Positions 26,937-34,536 of a stretch of 64,000 nucleotides of DNA are shown piece by piece; within the stretch, counting starts at the first letter, position 1, and every line of letters starts with the position of its first letter. Below the pieces are notes generated by a model. It did no database searches. It had not been told where the DNA came from and saw nothing but the letters and a program-made list of their open reading frames with translations. A program made the translations under genes and the position numbers. The DNA comes from RPQJ01 sp963754535 (lineage in GTDB: Bacteria > Pseudomonadota > Gammaproteobacteria > Steroidobacterales > Steroidobacteraceae), in NCBI GenBank assembly GCA_963754535.1, contig CAVWGG010000014.1:1-64000 (forward strand). The letters run 5' to 3'.

Positions 26937-27933
26937 CCTGGCGCCAGTTGCGCGGCGAGACACCGAACTCGCGGTGGAACGAGCGCGAAAACGCCGCCAG
27001 GTCGGAGTACCCGAGGATCGTTGCAATCCGTGTCAGCGGGATGCCGGTATCGCGCAGGTATTGCTGTGCCACGCTGCGGCGGACGTCCGCCAGGATGTCC
27101 TTGTAGTTGAGGCCGGCCGCGTGCAGGCGTCGCTGCAGGGTACGTTCAGACAAGCCCAGCCTGGACGCGACCGTATCGATCGAGCTGTCGCCGTCCTGCA
27201 GCGACAGGGCCACCGTCTCCCGGACGAGCGAGCCGAAATCGCTGGGGGTCCTGGCTTCGAGCTGCGTGAGGTATTGATGCAGGATGCGGAATAGTTGCTG
27301 GTCCGCGTTCGCCACCGGCTTCGACAGCACCTTCTTGTGGAAGACCAGCCCGGTGAAATCCGCGTTGAACGTAATCGGGCAATGGAAGAGTTGTCGATAC
27401 GGTCGCGTATCGACGGGCTCGGCGCGTTTCAGGTGCACGCTCAGCGGCGTCCAGTCGTGTCCCGCGAGGTGCTGCAGAAGGCTGATACCGACGCCGGCCA
27501 CGAGGTCGAACTGCTGGTCCAGCGCCGGAGCTTCCCGGAGCATGACGTCGAACGACCAGCGCGCGAAATCTCCTTCGACGACCAGTGAGGTGCGCGCCGC
27601 CTGGTTGTGAACCGGGAGAAACCGGTTCAGGTTCTCGATGGCCGCATGAACGTTGGGCGCTTCACGCACGGCGAAGCCGACGGCTCCCAGCATCGCGAAG
27701 CGCTGCTTGCGCGACAGCAGCAGGCCGAAATGGGGCGTGGCCGTGGCCTGCGAGCCAAACCGCAGGGCCGACAGGAACGCGAGGTAAGGAATCGGGTGAT
27801 CCGGGTTTTCGAGCCAGGCCGGCTTTATGCCCGCCTGCCGCAGCAACGGGTCAGGGTCGCCGCCCAGTTCCCGCACCAGCGTGGAGTAGCCCTCGAAACC
27901 TGCTGCCCGCACCTGGTAGTCGCTCAAGCTCAC
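26923..27933 (-). CDS. AraC-family transcriptional regulator
   Basis: The 336-residue protein has an N-terminal arabinose-binding-like ligand domain (about residues 20-210) and a C-terminal double helix-turn-helix, with TVASRLGLSERTLQRRLHAAG and IATILGYSDLAAFSRSFHREFGVSPRNWR split around the linker. This type often responds to hydrophobic compounds. It is convergent with the GMC oxidase and divergent from the epimerase, and it probably controls one or both flanking transcripts. Start MSLSDYQVRAAG is typical of the subfamily. Confidence 0.9.
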   Translation of the reverse strand: MSLSDYQVRAAGFEGYSTLVRELGGDPDPLLRQAGIKPAWLENPDHPIPYLAFLSALRFGSQATATPHFGLLLSRKQRFAMLGAVGFAVREAPNVHAAIENLNRFLPVHNQAARTSLVVEGDFARWSFDVMLREAPALDQQFDLVAGVGISLLQHLAGHDWTPLSVHLKRAEPVDTRPYRQLFHCPITFNADFTGLVFHKKVLSKPVANADQQLFRILHQYLTQLEARTPSDFGSLVRETVALSLQDGDSSIDTVASRLGLSERTLQRRLHAAGLNYKDILADVRRSVAQQYLRDTGIPLTRIATILGYSDLAAFSRSFHREFGVSPRNWRQVNLA

Positions 27934-27968
27934 CCCCCCCGTTCCGCGCCTAGTCCGTGGCGTCGAAT

Positions 27969-27995
27969 GACAAATTTATGCCGCTTGAGGACAAA
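27969..27995. promoter_or_regulatory. Candidate AraC-type direct repeat (GACAAA, 21 bp apart)
   Basis: GACAAA occurs at 27969-27974 and 27990-27995 in the 128-base gap between the divergent AraC and epimerase genes. A 21-bp period equals two helical turns, the arrangement used by many AraC-family dimers. The segment between includes the decamer CCGCTTGAGG shared with the sulfatase promoter region. The assignment rests on position and spacing only. Confidence 0.35.
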
Positions 27996-28061
27996 ACGCC
28001 AGACGACGGATCGATATACGGTCAACGGTTCGACACTTCGCTGCCGGGAGAGAGATTACCA

Positions 28062-29066
28062 ATGGGCACAACAACACAGTCGGTGCTGCCGCAGCGGGTA
28101 TTCATCACGGGTGCCAACGGTTTCATCGGCCGCGCAATGGCCCAGCGCTATCGCAGTTTCGGCGCCGAGGTCTGCGGCATTGATTTCACGGCCGAGCCGG
28201 CCTGGAACGTCGTTGCCGGCGACGTGCGACAACCGGAGGCGTGGCGCAACCAACTGGCCGGCGCCGATCTCGTCATTCACGCGGCCGCGTTGGTCTCGAT
28301 GGTCGCCCCGATGCGGGCGGCCTGGGAGGTCAATTGCAACGGGACCCGGCGACTGTTGACGGCATGCAGGGAGCAGGGCGTTGCGCGGTTCGTGCAGCTC
28401 TCTTCCGTTGCCGCGTTCGGCTTCGATTTCCCGGATAACGTCGACGAGACGCACCCTCTGATCACCAATGGCAACGCCTACGTTGATACCAAGATCACGA
28501 GCGAGCACACGGTGCTCGCGGCCCATGCCAGCGGCGAGATCGACTGCACCATCATCCGGCCGGGTGATGTCTACGGCCCCGCATCCCGCCCGTGGGTGAT
28601 CGTGCCGCTGGAAATGATGCGCGCGGGCCAGTTCCTGCTGCCTGACGCCGGGCGGGGCGTGTTCAGTCCCGTCTACATCGACGACCTCGTGGACGGCATC
28701 GTGCTGGCTGCCGGGAAGCCCGAGGGCGCGGGACAGATCTTTACGCTCACGTCGGGTGCCGGCGTGAGCTGCGCCGAATTCTTCGGGCACCACTGGCGGT
28801 GGCTGGGCAAGCAGGGCCCGCCGCGGACCCTGCCGACGGGACTCGCCATTGCGCTGGCGGAAGCGGGTGGAGGCATCGCGCGTCTGTTGGGGCGATCAAC
28901 CGAACTTGGCCGTGGCTCGGTCGGGCTTCTGGCGCGGCCTGCCACCTACAGCATCGAGAAGGCCCGGCGACTTCTGGGTTACTCGCCGAAGGTGGACCTC
29001 GCTGAGGGCATGCGCCATTCCGAGGCCTGGGCGCGCGACACGGGTCTGTGCGGTTCGACCAGATAG
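28062..29066 (+). CDS. NAD-dependent epimerase/dehydratase, 3beta-hydroxysteroid dehydrogenase-like
   Basis: The 334-residue extended SDR has the cofactor motif FITGANGFIGRA, the HAAALVS segment and catalytic Ser and Tyr-x-x-x-Lys in LSSVAAFG and AYVDTK. RPGDVYGP and the C-terminal GYSPKVDLAEGM are typical of 3beta-HSD/epimerase members. A GGGAGAGAG ribosome site supports the ATG at 28062; the frame stays open upstream to 27957 without a ribosome site. It likely oxidises a hydroxyl on a cyclic substrate and is divergent from the AraC gene. Confidence 0.83.
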   Translation: MGTTTQSVLPQRVFITGANGFIGRAMAQRYRSFGAEVCGIDFTAEPAWNVVAGDVRQPEAWRNQLAGADLVIHAAALVSMVAPMRAAWEVNCNGTRRLLTACREQGVARFVQLSSVAAFGFDFPDNVDETHPLITNGNAYVDTKITSEHTVLAAHASGEIDCTIIRPGDVYGPASRPWVIVPLEMMRAGQFLLPDAGRGVFSPVYIDDLVDGIVLAAGKPEGAGQIFTLTSGAGVSCAEFFGHHWRWLGKQGPPRTLPTGLAIALAEAGGGIARLLGRSTELGRGSVGLLARPATYSIEKARRLLGYSPKVDLAEGMRHSEAWARDTGLCGSTR

Positions 29067-29100
29067 ATATCAACAAAGTTCGATGACGGGGAGACGAGAA

Positions 29101-29505
29101 ATGAACAAGACACGACGGATCCTGGCGGCCTGCGTGGGGCTGGTCCTGTTCAGCGGCGGCGTCCTGGCGGGCAACTCGAATGGCGATTGGGTGAAACTGG
29201 GTTCGGTCAATGCCGGGCATGACGCTGACCATGATCGGATCACCGTGACGGGCCAGCACGACAATTACCGCAAGCTGAAATTCAAGGTCAAGAACGCCTC
29301 CCTCAACATGCGTCAGGTCGTCGTGACGTACGACGACGGCGCGCCGGAAAGGCTTGAGGTCAAGCAAAACCTGGCCGCAGGCAACGAGACGCGAGTGATC
29401 GACCTCCACGGCGGAAAGCGCAGCATTCGCACCATCGAATTCTGGTATGAAACGAAGGGCAACAAAGGTGACAAGGCGGAGGTCGTGGCCTTCGGCCAGC
29501 ACTGA
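29101..29505 (+). CDS. Small secreted protein of the DUF2541-like type
   Basis: The 134-residue product has a signal peptide ending near GGVLAGNS. One domain follows with WVKLGSVNAG, DRITVTGQHDNYRKLKFKV, VIDLHGGKRSIRTIEFWYE and a final EVVAFGQ strand. The pattern of a WxxLG start, an HDR/DRI strand and an IDL-GGxRxIR strand matches small periplasmic proteins annotated DUF2541 or similar. Its function is unknown. GGGGAGACGAG precedes the ATG. It follows the epimerase by 34 bases and may be co-transcribed. Confidence 0.7.
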   Translation: MNKTRRILAACVGLVLFSGGVLAGNSNGDWVKLGSVNAGHDADHDRITVTGQHDNYRKLKFKVKNASLNMRQVVVTYDDGAPERLEVKQNLAAGNETRVIDLHGGKRSIRTIEFWYETKGNKGDKAEVVAFGQH

Positions 29506-29543
29506 CGCGCCCGACGCGACATTGCCCCGGGCGGGTAGCGGCT

Positions 29544-30470
29544 TCAGCTCCGGGCCGCGCGCACGAGGACGGCCTCGAAGACTTCACGGATGATGCCCAG
29601 CACTTTGCCGACGGCTGGGATCGGAAACGCGTCGGTATTGGTGTGCAACGCGACCTGATGGTTGAACGGCACGTGCGTGTCGAGCACCCTCAGTCGACCC
29701 GTCTCGATTTCCGGCGCAAAGGCGAAGACCGGACCGGCCGTGAAGTAGCGCGGGCTGCCCGTCACCAGACGCACCAGGAATTCGAAATCGGAGCACATCA
29801 CGCGACCCGGCAGTTGTGCGATGTCCAGTTCGTAGAACTGCCTGGTCATGTCGACATAGCGCTGTTCGAGAAACGGGACAGCCATCGGGTGGTTGCGCAG
29901 AATTTCACCAATTCCGGTTCGCGTGTCACGGAAGATCGCGTGCTCCGGGTGAGCAACGATGACGTTATCGGTCTCGAGCTGCAGATCGCAGGTCAGGTTG
30001 TCGGCTGTGCTGTCGATTGGATGGCAGATCGCGATGTCCAGGTCACGCGCCTGCAATTGATCCGTCAGGGCGCGGGTGCTGCCGAACACGATTTCCATCG
30101 CTACCTGCGGCAGTTGTGCAGCCACCCGCTCGATGATGGATGCAAGAAGCGCGCGCCCCGGGGCAGGCCCCATTCCGATCCGGACGACTCCCGCCTGACC
30201 GGACGCCAGCCGGACAATGTCCTTCGACAGCAATGCCGCGTCGCGGCCGATGATTTCGGCGCGATCCGCAATCAGTACGGCGAGTTCGGTGGGGCGCGAT
30301 CGCCCGTGCTCGCGATCGAAGAGTTGGGCGCCGAGCTTGCCTTCCAGGTACGCGATTCGATTGCTCAGGGTCGGTTGCGTCACGCCCAGCGATTCGGCCG
30401 CCTTGCGGTAGCTGCCCGCGTCGCAGATCGCCTTGATGTCGAGCAAGTCGCGGACGTCCATGTCGGGCAC
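29544..30470 (-). CDS. LysR-family transcriptional regulator
   Basis: The 308-residue protein has an N-terminal winged helix (about residues 5-65, AGSYRKAAESLGVTQPTLSNRI) and a LysR substrate-binding domain (about 90-300). It is divergent from the DUF3300 gene across a 318-base gap that contains an inverted repeat of LysR-box type, so DUF3300/DUF2950 may be its targets. The ligand is unknown. A second Met three codons in is an alternative start. Confidence 0.9.
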   Translation of the reverse strand: MPDMDVRDLLDIKAICDAGSYRKAAESLGVTQPTLSNRIAYLEGKLGAQLFDREHGRSRPTELAVLIADRAEIIGRDAALLSKDIVRLASGQAGVVRIGMGPAPGRALLASIIERVAAQLPQVAMEIVFGSTRALTDQLQARDLDIAICHPIDSTADNLTCDLQLETDNVIVAHPEHAIFRDTRTGIGEILRNHPMAVPFLEQRYVDMTRQFYELDIAQLPGRVMCSDFEFLVRLVTGSPRYFTAGPVFAFAPEIETGRLRVLDTHVPFNHQVALHTNTDAFPIPAVGKVLGIIREVFEAVLVRAARS

Positions 30471-30788
30471 CCCTTCCGATAAGCAAACGTATCACACCGA
30501 GTCGAATATCGGGATTCCCCAATGCCTGCCAAGTTCTTATACATGCAGTCCTGTTGCGGAGACCGGTTCGACGTCGGTGCGCAACGCCGAATGTCGCCGA
30601 GTGCCAAGTGACTGTCGCCACGTATCAAGCGTCTGCGATACGTGAGCCATAGCATCCAGCGACCAAAGACTCACGCCCGGTCGCCAGCCAGGTGCGCAAC
30701 GGCCTGTCTGATCGGCGCACGTGGGGCGTGGCGATCGAGTGCCGATTCTGGGGCAGGACTGCGGAGCAACGGGGGAGTGGACAAATAC
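30471..30788. promoter_or_regulatory. 318-bp divergent intergenic region between LysR and DUF3300 genes
   Basis: No gene is evident. The clearest element is CACGTATC-N10-GATACGTG at 30619-30644, which contains the T-N11-A spacing of LysR binding sites. A related half-site, ACGTATCAC, lies at 30487-30495, close to the LysR start. That arrangement would fit autoregulation plus control of the DUF3300 gene. The ribosome site GGGGGAG lies just before the DUF3300 start. Confidence 0.5.
30619..30644. promoter_or_regulatory. Candidate LysR operator, perfect 8-bp inverted repeat
   Basis: The arms are CACGTATC and GATACGTG with ten bases between. The spacing matches the T-N11-A box of LysR-type regulators, and the site lies between a lysR gene and its divergent neighbour. 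Binding is inferred, not shown. Confidence 0.45.
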
Positions 30789-32435
30789 ATGAGCAATACA
30801 ATGATCGGCACCAAGGCACGGCGCAGTGCAACGCTGGCCGCCATGGTCGCAATGCTGGTGGCCATGGCTGGTTGTGGCAGCAAAGAGCCTGCGACCCCCG
30901 CCGCAGCACCGCCTGACGTCGCAGACGCAACCCAACCTGCGGCACCTGCCGATGCAGCGGCGGCAGCCCAGGCGTTAGTTCCTACGGCAACGACATGGTC
31001 TCCGGAGGCGATGGAAGAACTCCTCGCCCCGGTGGCGCTGTACCCGGACGTCGTGCTCGGCCAGGTGCTGGTGTCGTCCACGAATCCGCAGGAAGTGCTG
31101 GATGCCGGCAACTGGCTGTTGCAGAACCAGGCACTGCAGGGCAACGCGCTCGACGAAGCGGCGAAACAGGTGGGATTTACGCCGCCGATCCGCGGCCTGC
31201 TGCAATCCCCGGAAGTCGTGGACATGCTGTGCTCGCAGATGGGTTGGACGGCCGAAGTCGGGCAGGCGTTCGTCAACGACCAGCAGGGTGTGTTGGATGC
31301 GGTGCAGCGGCTGCGCGCGCAGGCCAAGGACGTCGGTAATTTGCAGAGTTCCGAGCAGCTGCAGGTTGCGACCGAGACGCAGGACGGCCATGAGGTCATC
31401 ACGGTCTCGCCGCCGAGCCCGCAGGTTGTCTATGTCCCGCAATACGATCCGGTAGCTGTCTACGCTCCACCGCCGGCAACGCTGCCCGCGCCGGCACCGG
31501 TCGCGCAGGACGACAAGGGACACAGCACGGGCGCATTGGTGACGACGGGACTGCTTTCGTTCGGTGCGGGCATCGTCGTCGCGAACATCTTCGACGACGA
31601 TGATGACGACTATTACAAGAACGGCTACTACAACCCGCGATACTACGGGCCGCCGATGCCGTACTACCCGCCGTATCCGTATCGACCGCACTACGGCAAC
31701 GGCTACTACCCGAATTCCGGCTACAACCGCCCGCCGAACTACCAGCATTCGTTCAACAACAACACGATCGTCATCAACCAGAACAGCAACAACGATTACT
31801 GGGATCGTCATGACACCAGGTCGGGCATCAGTCGGGATAGTCGCTCGGCGAAGAGCCCGATCACTGCCGCGAAGCCGAATCGTCCGGAACTGAACTCGCT
31901 GAACGAAAAGGCCAAGCAGGGTCCGCAGCGGCCGGCGCCGGCGCAGGCTGACTGGAAGGGTCAGAGTGGTTACGCAGGCGCCTCGAAGGATGCGCCGGGC
32001 AAAGTCGCCGGCGCGAAGCCCGCAGCGGCGGCCGCGGCAAGCCGCGAACAGCCGAAGGTGCAGGGCTCGTATGCCGGTGGCACGCCGAGCGCGGGGGCTG
32101 CGTCGAGCCGAGTGTCGAGTGCGGCACAGGACAAGAAGCCGGCTGCGAAGTCAGCCGCTGCCAGCGCTCCGCGTCCTGCAGCAGCTCCGCCCGCCAAGAC
32201 GAAACCGACCGGGGCAACCGATCGCGGCTACTCCAAGCCCGCGACGGCTGCGTCGAGCAAACCTGCGGCTGTGCCGAGCAAACCTGTGTCCGCGCCTGAG
32301 CGTGCACGGCCCACGGCCGTGTCCGGCGCCGATCGCGGTTCTGCCGACAAAGCAGCAAGCCAGCGCGGTAAGCAGAGCATGCCGAGTGGGGTGCCTGCGA
32401 AGGCCAAGACGCCCAGCAAGCCGGCGAAGCGCTAG
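30789..32435 (+). CDS. DUF3300 lipoprotein
   Basis: The 548-residue product has a lipoprotein signal (lipobox AMAGC) and a DUF3300 domain at about residues 70-200 with EELLAPVALYPDVVLGQVL and PQVVYVPQYDPVAVY. A short hydrophobic segment (GALVTTGLLSFGAGIVV) comes next, then a region rich in Tyr, Asn, Pro and Gly, and a long Ala/Lys/Ser/Pro tail that is probably disordered. The function of the family is unknown; DUF3300 and DUF2950 are commonly adjacent. The ATG at 30789 follows GGGGGAG. The DUF2950 gene starts 12 bases later. Confidence 0.85.
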   Translation: MSNTMIGTKARRSATLAAMVAMLVAMAGCGSKEPATPAAAPPDVADATQPAAPADAAAAAQALVPTATTWSPEAMEELLAPVALYPDVVLGQVLVSSTNPQEVLDAGNWLLQNQALQGNALDEAAKQVGFTPPIRGLLQSPEVVDMLCSQMGWTAEVGQAFVNDQQGVLDAVQRLRAQAKDVGNLQSSEQLQVATETQDGHEVITVSPPSPQVVYVPQYDPVAVYAPPPATLPAPAPVAQDDKGHSTGALVTTGLLSFGAGIVVANIFDDDDDDYYKNGYYNPRYYGPPMPYYPPYPYRPHYGNGYYPNSGYNRPPNYQHSFNNNTIVINQNSNNDYWDRHDTRSGISRDSRSAKSPITAAKPNRPELNSLNEKAKQGPQRPAPAQADWKGQSGYAGASKDAPGKVAGAKPAAAAAASREQPKVQGSYAGGTPSAGAASSRVSSAAQDKKPAAKSAAASAPRPAAAPPAKTKPTGATDRGYSKPATAASSKPAAVPSKPVSAPERARPTAVSGADRGSADKAASQRGKQSMPSGVPAKAKTPSKPAKR

Positions 32436-32446
32436 GGAGCACGACA

Positions 32447-33394
32447 ATGAACCGCACAAACAAGCCATTCGTATCCCGAGCCGGCGTGGCGCTGCTCGCA
32501 TTCGTCGCACTGCTTGTCTCGGGTTGTGCCCCCAAGACGAGCGACCATGCGTCGTTCGACTCTGCCGAGGCCGCCGTGTCGGCGCTCGCGCAGGCGCTCG
32601 CGAAGGACGACACCGCCGCGTTGAGACAATTGTTCGGACCTGGCAGCGACGAGTTGCTGTCGTCCGGCGATGCGGTGCAGGACACGAGCGACAGGGCGGC
32701 ATTCATGGTTGCACTCAACGAGAAGCACAGTCTCGTCGCAGATGGTGCCGACGCCTTCACGCTGGTCACCGGCCCCCAGGACTGGCCGTTTCCGATCCCT
32801 CTCGTGAAGAAGGACGGACGCTGGTACCTCGACGGCAGCCAGGGTGCCGACGAACTGGTCTATCGCCGCGTCGGTGCCAATGAACTTGGGGCAATCGCTG
32901 TCAGTCGCGGATTTGTCGCGGCGCAGATCGACTACGCCGCGGAAGGACGCGACGGCGATCCGGCGGGCATCTACGCGCTGAAGCTTATCAGCGACCAGGG
33001 TCAGCACAACGGCCTGTACTGGCCGACCGCGCAGGATGAACCCGCAAGTCCGGCCGGACCGTTCGTCGCGGCGGCGGCGGCGGAAGGCTATCGCCGCGGC
33101 GGCACCCGCGTGCCCTATCACGGGTATTACTACCGCATGCTGTATCGCCAGGGCGAGAACGCCAACGGCGGCGAGCGAGAGTATTTCAGCAATGGCCTGC
33201 TTACCGAAGGTTTTGCACTCGTGGCATGGCCGGCCGATTACCAGGTCAGTGGCGTCATGACGTTCATCGTCAACCAGGACGGCGTCGTCTTCCAGAAGGA
33301 CCTCGGTGAAAGCACTGCGGTTACGGCGGCGGCAATGGTGTCGTTTGATCCCGATGCTTCATGGGTCGCAGTGACTGAGTCGACCACCAACTGA
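32447..33394 (+). CDS. DUF2950 lipoprotein
   Basis: The 315-residue product has a lipobox (LVSGC, near residue 26) and the DUF2950 domain, with DWPFPIPLVKKDGRWYLDG, GIYALKLIS, GYYYRMLYRQG and FALVAWPADYQVSGVMTFIVNQDGVV split through the second half. It is a periplasmic or outer-membrane-anchored protein of unknown function, paired with DUF3300. The two probably act together in the envelope. Confidence 0.87.
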   Translation: MNRTNKPFVSRAGVALLAFVALLVSGCAPKTSDHASFDSAEAAVSALAQALAKDDTAALRQLFGPGSDELLSSGDAVQDTSDRAAFMVALNEKHSLVADGADAFTLVTGPQDWPFPIPLVKKDGRWYLDGSQGADELVYRRVGANELGAIAVSRGFVAAQIDYAAEGRDGDPAGIYALKLISDQGQHNGLYWPTAQDEPASPAGPFVAAAAAEGYRRGGTRVPYHGYYYRMLYRQGENANGGEREYFSNGLLTEGFALVAWPADYQVSGVMTFIVNQDGVVFQKDLGESTAVTAAAMVSFDPDASWVAVTESTTN

Positions 33395-33506
33395 TGAACC
33401 ACCCACCGCAGGGCCAGGCCAGGCTCACTCAGTCTCGGCTGAATCCTGGCTTGGTCCCGCGGTTTTCAACTGCACCCGCGTCTCTGTCCAGAAATACCCG
33501 GCGCCC

Positions 33507-34526
33507 ATGATCTGTTCGTTCTGCAATCCCACCCCCCGCAGGACGTTCAGGTCATGGTGCGCCGTGGTTCTATCGGCTGGCGCGTCCCTTGCGCTCTCAC
33601 TTCCCGCACAGGCGGGTGGTCTTGAGGAATGGATTCAGTCGTTCGCGCAGAGTGAGTTCCAGTTCAATCGCACGGAGTCCAACGCGCCGTTCCCGCCGAT
33701 GGCATGGGCAAACCTTGCGCGTTACGGCGAGACAGAATTCACGGCACTGAACGAAGCTGTGCCGACGATCAAGTTCGAACAGACAATGCTGTCGCAAGCT
33801 GCGCTGGTGCCGATCATGGCCGGCCACCGCGATGCATTTGCCGTCGGTGAATGGATCAGCGTGACTGAGTTCACGACCGAGGCGCCGGTCATCGGTGACT
33901 TCAACGCAATTTCGATCGGCGTGCCGCTCGGCTGGGTGCGGCAGGCATCGCCCAAGTGGCAGGTCGCGGCATTCGTTGCGCCACTCGGTCACAAAGCGTC
34001 GATGCAGGGTTCGTCCTGGTACTGGGAGGGCATGGCCGGCACGTTCGGGCGCTATTCTCCTGGCGAACGTCTGTCCTGGGTGTTTGGCTTCTACGCCGAC
34101 GTCTCGCCGGACGATGACTTCTACATCCCGTACGTCGGCGCCAACTGGATCGCGAATGAACGCTGGACAGTGAGTGCGATCCTGCCGTGGCCGGGCGTGA
34201 CCTACGCGCCGACGAAAGACACCTCGATGCGTCTCGGCATCTCGCCATCCGGCGCGTCCTGGGCGCTGAGTCCGGGAACGAGTGAGGTGGCAATGAATCT
34301 CGACTCGTGGAATTTCGGGTTGAGTCTCGAACATCGCGTGTGGCGCGGATTCTGGCTGCACGTCGAGGGTGGCATGAGCGGACTCAATGGCATGAGCTTT
34401 TCCGGCGGTCACTGGAACGACGTCGGTACCGATCTCGGCAGCAGTCCGTATGCGCGGATCGGCGTCAATTTCAGGCCGGCGAAGCGGACTGAAGAGGCGG
34501 GCCAGAGTCCGGAACGCGCTCTCTAG
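33507..34526 (+). CDS. Outer-membrane protein, DUF6268-like
   Basis: The 339-residue product has a signal peptide (cleavage near LPAQAGG) and an alternating aromatic/polar beta-strand pattern with turns. GWVRQASPKWQVAAFVAPLG, FGFYADVSPDDDFYIPYVG and WNFGLSLEHRVWRGFWLHVEGG are split along the barrel. It resembles DUF6268 outer-membrane proteins. It lies 10-28 bases upstream of a fourth DUF3604 gene, repeating the channel-DUF3604 pairing seen at 4879-5915. The 112-base gap before it holds an imperfect CCAGG/CCTGG hairpin. Confidence 0.65.
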   Translation: MICSFCNPTPRRTFRSWCAVVLSAGASLALSLPAQAGGLEEWIQSFAQSEFQFNRTESNAPFPPMAWANLARYGETEFTALNEAVPTIKFEQTMLSQAALVPIMAGHRDAFAVGEWISVTEFTTEAPVIGDFNAISIGVPLGWVRQASPKWQVAAFVAPLGHKASMQGSSWYWEGMAGTFGRYSPGERLSWVFGFYADVSPDDDFYIPYVGANWIANERWTVSAILPWPGVTYAPTKDTSMRLGISPSGASWALSPGTSEVAMNLDSWNFGLSLEHRVWRGFWLHVEGGMSGLNGMSFSGGHWNDVGTDLGSSPYARIGVNFRPAKRTEEAGQSPERAL

Positions 34527-34536
34527 GTCACACGCC

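Noticed and set aside
30975..31811. Hydrophobic 278-codon minus-strand frame opposite DUF3300
   Set aside because: The Val/Ile/Arg-rich product is the reverse reading of the Tyr/Asn/Asp-rich DUF3300 region, with no start context.
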